Source: Diplolepis rosae (lineage: Eukaryota > Arthropoda > Insecta > Hymenoptera > Diplolepididae). From it: a DNA stretch of 64,000 nucleotides. The notes under the pieces were generated by a model. The model saw only the letters and a program-made list of their open reading frames with translations, had not been told where the DNA came from and searched no databases. How positions within the stretch are numbered: the stretch's first letter is position 1; each line of letters starts with the position of its first letter. The stretch is taken from NCBI GenBank assembly GCA_030998225.1, contig JAPYXD010000701.1:10462501-10526500 (forward strand), written 5' to 3'. Of the stretch, positions 56,464 through 64,000 are shown in pieces. Both the position numbers and the translations under genes were made by a program.

Positions 56464-57428
56464 CTGAAAAAGTAGAGGGTTGTCACGTCTGAGTCAAACA
56501 GCTGATCCGGTCGTGCATCGGGGATGTCACTTAAGCAAAATCACCCTCGAGATAACCTCGAAACTTGAACGGCGTCGAGCCCAAATGAGGAATCTCCTAA
56601 CCTCTTCAAAAGGATGGACTCTCCCCGCCGTGAATTATTATCTTTTATTCCCACTCTTCGCGATGATCACGACCCATTAAAAACCGGGTTTGTTGCCAGG
56701 CGAACCCCACGACGATATAACCCAATTTTGTCCCGGCGGAGTTTTCAAACCCCTTTGTCATCACGTTTAATTAATCACCCTAAAAAATAAAAAATTGCCA
56801 CACACGCGACTACTTCCTTGTCCCAGGATTAATCGAGAACTGGATCACGAATACGATTGGTGGATGCAGTACCCGAGAAGGACTCCAAGGACTATAGCCT
56901 TTGGCATTTTGTATCACGAATCACAATGCAAGATTAGCAGACAACCTGTCATCTAAAGCCGGTGCCTTTTATCTCAACCTGGGACAGGAACGTAATTTAC
57001 TGCTTTTACAGTATTTTACGTCTCCAGTTTCTTACACGATGTGTTTTTCCTGAAGTGAAGGAGTAAAATGCGTATTTTACTTCATATAAAAAAGCATCTA
57101 TTCACGTAAAAAACTTCAAGTTACGCGTAACCGCACAACCCTGAATCCCTAGGTCGGCATCCTTCGTCCCTTCTGACAAAGGGAATCACATTAACCGCCC
57201 GAACTTACACGAACGCACCTGTCAGTTCATGGCTTTATTTACGTGCACGAAGGGGACGTTGGGAAAACTCGAAAACTAGAACAAAGAGCACTGCGGAAAA
57301 AGCGAACTTGTCGCTTCAGAAGTGGAAACGATACTGCACACTGCGGCTCTATCGCAATACCGTAGATGTCACGCGCAGACGCGAACTGCTTCCGAGCGTC
57401 CCGGGTGCCCGACATGAAGCTCATCTAC
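56464..57428. promoter_or_regulatory. GC-elevated island, candidate divergent promoter and first exons
   Basis: The most GC-rich, repeat-free kilobase of the window. On the minus strand a 5' splice site CAG/GTTAGT closes at 56464. On the plus strand TCAGTTC (57222-57228, initiator-like) is followed 190 bases later by ATG at 57414, five codons (MKLIY) and GTGAGT (57429-57434). G at -3 suits a start. These could be outward-facing first exons of two genes whose remaining exons lie far away or within repeats. All of this is inferred from sequence signals; no protein family supports it. Confidence 0.35.
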
Positions 57429-57627
57429 GTGAGTATGACATAAGCGCTACTTTTGAAAAAAATCAACTTCCGATTATTAATTCTGGATCTATTCCGCCTG
57501 ATTTATTTCAAGGTGATTAGGATTTTAAGAGCGCAAAATGTGACCTGGTGCAAACTTTTTTTCCCGCTTACCTTTTGTACAGGTAAACACAATTAACAAG
57601 TATTAATAACAACAAATATCAAAAGTT

Positions 57628-58058
57628 CCCCGGTGAAAGTTTTGGATAGGAATTCAATCCAAGCGAACCAGAGCTATTCTGAACCAATAATCCATAAAAG
57701 GGTTTGAATCTTATTTGATGCAAATCGGTTAAAAAGCATTAAGACTGAATCCGAATTAACACGAGCTTGAATTAGTCAAAACCAAATGTTCAATCTGAAC
57801 TGTTCCAACATCGGATTCATTCGGATTGATTTTTATTAAAAATTCGGTTTGGATCGATCTGTGTTGTGATTAACTCGGATTAAAAATTTGATTCGGACCC
57901 TTTCGGATTGAACCGGAATGAGTAAGATTGATTTTTAGCCAATTTGTGTTAAACCAGATAAAACACGTTTTTTGGATTGGTTCGGAATAATTCGGAAAGA
58001 CATTTTGGAATGATTCTATTTGCTCGGACCGAATTCCTTTCCGAAACTTTCGCCCGGG
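57628..58058. mobile_element. foldback with AATCCG/CGGATT sub-repeats
   Basis: Ends CCCCGGTGAAAGTTTTGG and 'ccgaaactttcgcccggg' are inverted, with 'ataggaattcaatcc' against 'gaccgaattcctttcc' next in. The interior is many 'ttcggattga/aatccgaat' units. Similar units continue to about 58420. Same family as 61755-62286. Open frames inside are repeat by-products. Confidence 0.75.
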
Positions 58059-60125
58059 ATGCATAAAATTATGAATCCGTTGATATTTTGTGTTATTGCT
58101 AAATTTACTTTGTTTGCAGAAATTGAAAAAGAGATTAGAGAAATAAGAAAATTGAGATGTCTCAATTCAATTTCTCTTTTTGATTTTGGATTTCGTTCGA
58201 TGAAAATAGGTTAAAAATCAATCCAAATCAATCCGATTTATCCTGGTTCATTTTGAATTAATCCCAACGAATCCGAATAAATCCGATGTCGAAATGGTTC
58301 TGATTTATTCGGATCGAGCCGGAGTGATTCGATTTGATGTCGCACTAATTTAAATCAAATGAAATCCAAAACGCTTAACGAATTGGTTTAGAATGGTTCG
58401 GAAATAGATTTTGGATTCAAATCTAAATTAAAACTTAATTTTGGTAATTCAATAACATTAAACAAAAATTCAAAAATGGTATGCAATTTTATTGAATTTT
58501 GTTTTGTGAATAAAATTTTTGTAAATAAAACGTGAATAAAAAGCATCGTAAAGTTCTGACAAATTTTCTTATAAGAAATATTAGCGAATTTCACAGTAAA
58601 TGGATTCTTAATTAAATTAAGTAGTTAATAGTCTTAATAATTGAAATTGATTTTCACATAAAAAATAAAATAACAAACATGATTATTTGCCAAATATTTC
58701 TAAACAAATTTGTATTAGGTACACAGTTTGTAGCTTTCTTATAAGAATCAGATATTGTCACTACAAAAGATGTTTAAGTTCCATAACATTTTGAATTGTG
58801 GATGAAAAAAGAAATTCTTGTGATTTGTCACGCAAAAAACGTTTTACATTCTCATCATGGATGAGAAGGTATTGGTTTTTTTTTAATTTATTCACTAAAT
58901 ATTAATCACACATAATTACTGCTCTCTTTAAATTTCTTGTACAACATGATAAAGTAATTTTAAGACTTAAAAATATGTATTAAGTACATATATATATCTT
59001 TATCCATGAAGAAAACAAATTGTCTGTTAATGTCTGGCCCATATTTTGATTGAGGTAGACCGAAAAGTTTGTGGGTGCCAAATTAACGTGCCACTGTCCT
59101 AAATATTACGAGTGCATCGTGTGGCTAACTAATGTGCTTCAAAATAGAAATGCTGACATCTGGTACAAGATTATTCAATTACTAAATTGGATTATAGCAC
59201 TTCAAATTGGAGCACGTACTCTTTTAAATTTTTCACACACATGCCTTCCACTTTTAACTATAGATTTTCAAAAAAATGTTTAGCAATATTACATCATGTT
59301 TTTGAAGAAAGAACTGTGAACAATTAACTTTCTGTGCGAGGTAAAAAAGACATATTGCTTACAGTTCTTAAAATAAATTCTTCACTCCATTATTTAAAAC
59401 TTATTCCTTATTGTCTCAACTTTAAATATTCACGCAATAAGTTTTTAAGATAAGTAGTTTGACAAGTAAATTGGTAAATTAACATCCTTTTAAATACAAA
59501 GTGCTAGAAACTAACAGAGAATCGAGATGAATACTTTCTTTACTAATAAAGTCTTATTCACAATTTTTATTAAGCTCTAAATTATCAAAATACAGGAAGC
59601 CAGCTTCTGAAGTATTTAATAATGACAAAAGAAACAAATAGGCTATACGGTTGTATCGATTATATGATAAAAATTTAACTGATTAATATTGCAAGTTGCT
59701 AAGAAGTCGTTTATTATTTTTCGTAGTTACCCGATAGTAGTAGAAGCGTGAAATTAGCAATAAAGATAGGGCAACCTTACAGCATGCCAACGATCAAGTC
59801 ATAAAACATTGTGAAACTTTTTAAGTGCACGCTTGACTTCCTATCGTAAATTCTTCTGCTATTTTATTCTATATAAACCGTAAGTAATCTCTACATTCTC
59901 GATAATATTTGGTTTATGTCAATATAATCCTAAAAAACTTCCCGAATTTATGAAATCTAATGAGTTTCTTCTTAGATGCCTTAAAGATCGTAAAATCAAC
60001 GTATTTGTACGGCTGTAAGAGAAGTTCAAATAAGCCGTTAACTTGTTAATCGAAAATCCATTAATCAAGCATAAAGATTGGCATAAAATGTATCAAAGCT
60101 TACTGAAGCGCAACTCTTCTTTTTC
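58059..60125. other. intergenic or intronic stretch with repeat fragments
   Basis: 58200-58420 continues the AATCCG repeats. 58847-58880 is a solitary CATTCTCATC-family left end after TA. Frames at 58020-58214 and 59071-59283 have no domain. The part nearest 60126 would be downstream of sqh. Nothing else recognised. Confidence 0.4.
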
Positions 60126-60131
60126 TTTATT
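60126..60131 (-). other. possible sqh polyadenylation signal
   Basis: On the minus strand this reads AATAAA. It is the first canonical hexamer downstream of the sqh stop codon, implying a 3' UTR of about 0.6 kb. A minus-strand open frame at 60458-60721 would then lie in the 3' UTR. Variant signals closer to the stop cannot be excluded. Confidence 0.4.
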
Positions 60132-60736
60132 TTTCATCTTTCATTAGTGGTCAACCGACCTTTTAAATATGCAGTCTGCACGTAACACAAAAAAGAAAAA
60201 TACGGGGAACAGGAAATTTGAAATTGAAAAGCCTGAAAAATCAACTGTACTTCTATAATGTATCAAAATACAAATGCCAGTTCCTTGGTAAACATGAGTC
60301 GAAGTGTATATGAATAATTGTAGAATACTTATATAAGTTCGCTTTTATACACAACGTAGCCGGTAAATCATAGCAGAGGGTTCTGGAAATAACTTAGTTG
60401 TCTCATATAAAGTTTCTTAAACTACTTTTTAAGTCCTGGAAACAGCTTATTAGTCCCTCAATCATCATTCTTACACTTATCGACATAAATATTGTTCCCA
60501 CCCGATAGGAATGATGAGGGACGGATAAAAAAGAACTGCAATACAGCAGTGATATAATTAACTGCATAAAATAAGGAAATCAAAGGTATTCTGTGGATAT
60601 CCAACCATTCCATAATTTCTGAAATGCTTAATCTGATTTTAAGAAAGTCGATGAAAAATCTTATTCTGGCAGTGAACATCGGGAAATCCATATTGCCTAC
60701 GATGTTCTTCAGATTCGGCAACCTTTTTAGAAGTTC

Positions 60737-61420
<684 letters not shown>

Positions 61421-63078
61421 CTAGAAAAAAAATATACACAAAATCAAAAATTATCATGATAAAGTAACTCTACGTCTACTTTGAATATGATATGAAGTCC
61501 ATGGATAATTTTAACAAGAAAATCTGCAGATATTGAGTGATAAAGAACAAAGGAATATGATTTGTACACGAAATTGAGTGCTTCATAGGCGAAAGCTGCC
61601 AAGAGCCTATTAGAGCAACCGTTTATTTTTGGATAATTAAGGCAGGAAATTCTGACGTGAAAGAAAACAGGATAAAAATAATGTCGCGTGTTTGAAAAGC
61701 TGATTAAGGAGACATTATACTGATGGTGATGATAGCGAGGTTAGAAGAGACGAGCCCTGGCGAAAGTATCGGATAGGAATTCATTCCGAAGCAATCAGAA
61801 CTAACAGAGCCCATGCGAATCATCCCGAACCAGTCCAAAAACGTTTTGTAACTTGCTTGATGAAAAACGGTAAAAAATCGATCCGACTTAATCCGAGGAA
61901 ACAATCCGAATGAATCCGAACCAATTCCGAACAAAGTTTTCAATCCAGATCAATCGGAATCATTCCGACCTCGGATTCATTCGGATTGATTCTGATTGAA
62001 AATTCGGTTTGGATCAATCCGAGCTCGACTTGATTCGGATTGATCTGGATTGAAAACTTGGTTTCGTATTCTTTCGGATTGTTGACTCGGATTAATTCGG
62101 ATTAGGTCGGATCGATTTTTTACCGTTTTTCATCAAACGAGTTATAAAACGTTTTTCGGATTGGTTCGGAATCATTCGCATTGGCTCGGATACAAATATG
62201 GGGATGAATCGGAATAGTTTAGAATAGGTTTAGAATCGGAATAGGATTGGCTCGGAATGAATTCCTATCCGATACTTTCGCCAGGGAAGTCATTACTTTC
62301 TGTGCAATAAGTCGTATATTTAATGAGAAAAATCGTGATCATTATTCTGAAATTTATTTTAGCTATAATGTATTAGTGAAATTTGTAGGAAGAATTCATT
62401 TTTATGGGTAATTATGCAAGTAGGAGTCTTCAATTAATATACATTCGAAAGAATTTTAGTTTTACGCAATATAAGGTTTAGAAATCCCTACATGTTTTAT
62501 ATTGGATAAATTAATATCAACCTTTTCGAATCAAGGGATTTGGAACATCGACTGATAATGTATTTTTAAATATAACTATGCTGAAATTAAACGGAGCAAA
62601 ACAAAAATGCAGACCTCAGCAAACTTCGAACATTGACCGGAACACATTAGCTGAATTTATTATACATATAGACATCATAGTATATGATACAAATGATAAA
62701 ACATATAAAACCAACATTCATGGAAAATGAGTCATAATGGTTAAACACATATTGTTTACTTTGCAAATGTCACTTTAATCACCCAAGCACTAACCTCTAA
62801 ATTCTGAAGAAATTTTTTCGAAGTAAATTTTTACTCAAACAATTGTTCAAAACAACCGCGATTATCAATAAAAACGAACGATTAAGGCGTGATTCTGTCT
62901 TGAAATGGCAGAATGATTCTTTCTTTTGGTATTCAGTAATGGCCGTCTGAAATTCATGGAACGAGAACTGCTGTCAAATCGATAGTATCTTTTTTTCAAT
63001 CAGACTGAGCAGATCTATGTTTATTAATGTACATGAATGAGTTAAGGATGAACTTATTCGATGGAAATCAATACTCAC
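61421..63078 (-). other. sqh 5' UTR intron
   Basis: Inferred first intron: donor GTGAGTATT (63078-63070) and acceptor TTTCTAG (to 61421), seven bases (61420-61415) before the start codon. An alternative AG lies at 61417-61416. It carries the foldback 61755-62286 and is otherwise AT-rich without repeats I recognise. Long first introns are common sites of enhancers. Confidence 0.65.
61755..62286. mobile_element. foldback with AATCCG sub-repeats inside the sqh intron
   Basis: The left end CCCTGGCGAAAGTATCGGAT and the right end ATCCGATACTTTCGCCAGGG are exact inverses, and the identity continues through 'aggaattcattccga' to about 35 bp. 532 bp. The interior is built of 'ttcggattgat/atcaatccgaa' units in both orientations, with 'cgttttgtaac..ttgatgaaaaacggtaaaaaa' mirrored in the middle. 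The flanking duplication is unclear. Same family as 57628-58058 but better preserved. Confidence 0.88.
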
Positions 63079-63160
63079 CACTTAAAAACTCCCAATAAGA
63101 GTTGTAAATCAAATAAATAGAACTCACTGGAGTGAATCACACTGTGAACGAACGTAAACT
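63079..63160 (-). other. probable sqh non-coding first exon
   Basis: The strong donor GTGAGT at 63078-63073 marks the 3' end of an upstream exon at 63079. The exon contains no ATG in a long frame, fitting a 5' UTR. The transcription start is not fixed: sequence around 63140-63160 ('cgttcacagtgtgattcac') is plausible. Mapping the cap site would decide. Confidence 0.55.
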
Positions 63161-64000
63161 GTTACTTTTCACCACACCCGGACTAGTGTCGCCATCTGGT
63201 GAGAAAGTACAAATCTGCCTTCTCTTTGAAATCGCGAAGATGTTGACCGTATTTAGTTTAACGATATGAGTCAGTAATTTAACGGTAATAAGGCCACGGT
63301 GAAAGTAAACATGATGTAAGAATACATTATGAATTAATATTTTTAAACAAAATTTTTATAATTTGGGCCAGAAAAACAAAAATTGGATAATGCTTCAAAA
63401 TCTTCATTGTTCGAATTTCGGAGCAAATTGAGAATATTTTCGAATAATTGAACAATTTAATATTCAAAATTGTTCTGTCATTTGTTCACTTCAATTTTCA
63501 AATTTCAAAAATCATAAGCTGTAGATTTTGTGTTGGTGATTGATTTTCCATACCAAGATTTTCTAGACATTTAAAATTTAAAATCTTCTAATAGAAAGTC
63601 ATGAAACAGGAAAAAGGTTACCAAATTTTATTATAAATTGATTTTCTTTATCGAAATTTTTTATTCATCAGTAATGTAACTAATTTTTCAAATGTCCCAA
63701 TTTGTAAAATTCAAAACTCAAATTTAAAATTTTTTTCTCAATTCTTTGTATTTTTTCAAATTTCTTAGAATATTCTGAACTCCCTTGATATATTTTTTAA
63801 TTCTCTAAAATTTAAGATATTTTATCATTGCTTTGAAGCCATTTGGATATAAACTGAATCGTTTATTAATCATTTTTAAGCCCCAATTCATCTAACAATT
63901 AATTTTTTATGTAAATTTTATTTATATCAAAGATCTTAAAAATTCCCTCTATTCAAATTTAAATTATGTGCAGTTTCAGTTATTTCAAATACTTTTTTCT
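63161..64000. promoter_or_regulatory. sqh upstream region
   Basis: A GC-richer 80 bp (63165-63240) immediately upstream of the inferred first exon contains 'gtgtcgccatctggtg' (63187-63202), which resembles insulator/CTCF-type and other GCCAT-core sites. Beyond 63320 the DNA is AT-rich with no feature recognised. Confidence 0.35.

Noticed and set aside
60458..60721. 87-codon minus-strand frame next to sqh
   Set aside because: It starts just beyond the sqh stop codon on the same strand and most likely lies in the sqh 3' UTR.

Overview
This is about 64 kb of AT-rich eukaryotic DNA, most likely from an insect. The only gene I can identify with confidence is sqh/MRLC, the non-muscle myosin regulatory light chain, on the minus strand at 60.7-63.1 kb. 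It has three coding exons (174 codons) and one probable non-coding 5' exon. The protein closely matches known insect Sqh, including the phosphorylated Thr-Ser pair and the EF-hand loop. Its spliceosomal introns and the tRNA-derived SINEs confirm a eukaryotic genome. I cannot fix the insect order; a hymenopteran would fit but is not shown.

From 1 to about 56 kb I see no convincing protein-coding gene. Most short open frames lie inside foldback repeats or run through A/T tracts. The sequence is a dense field of small non-autonomous transposable elements. The main groups are: (a) several families of long foldback elements flanked by TTAA whose termini start with GG (TTAAGG...CCTTAA); (b) TA-flanked mariner-like MITEs with CACTGAG, CACGGAAA, GGGTAG or CAGGGTG ends; (c) a family with CATTCTCATC ends, about 1.1 kb; (d) a family marked by CTGTTRCATTTACTGA near its ends; (e) elements with ACTCTCTAAATTTGAATCAG ends; (f) one hAT-like MITE with a decayed 8-bp duplication; (g) a tRNA-derived SINE; (h) foldbacks filled with AATCCG/CGGATT sub-repeats. 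There is also a 143-bp satellite built against SINE fragments (40.1-41.0 kb) and a 3-kb array of diverged repeat units (5.8-8.9 kb).

The most informative part of the window is the nesting. Several insertions can be checked inside the window itself because a related uninterrupted copy ('empty site') is present: at 5.9 kb (TA duplication), at 10.7-12.3 kb (TTAA duplication) and at 27.9-28.5 kb (one TTAA element inside the terminal repeat of another). The order of events can be read from these nests.

The right end differs. A GC-elevated island at 56.5-57.4 kb carries outward-facing splice donors on both strands and a possible five-codon first coding exon (MKLIY). It may be a divergent promoter. 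The interval from 57.6 to 60.1 kb is repeat-bearing intergenic or intronic DNA, followed by sqh. A second possible promoter (NRF-1/Ewg-type palindrome, CCAAT box and initiator) lies at 41.7-41.8 kb with no recognisable gene attached.
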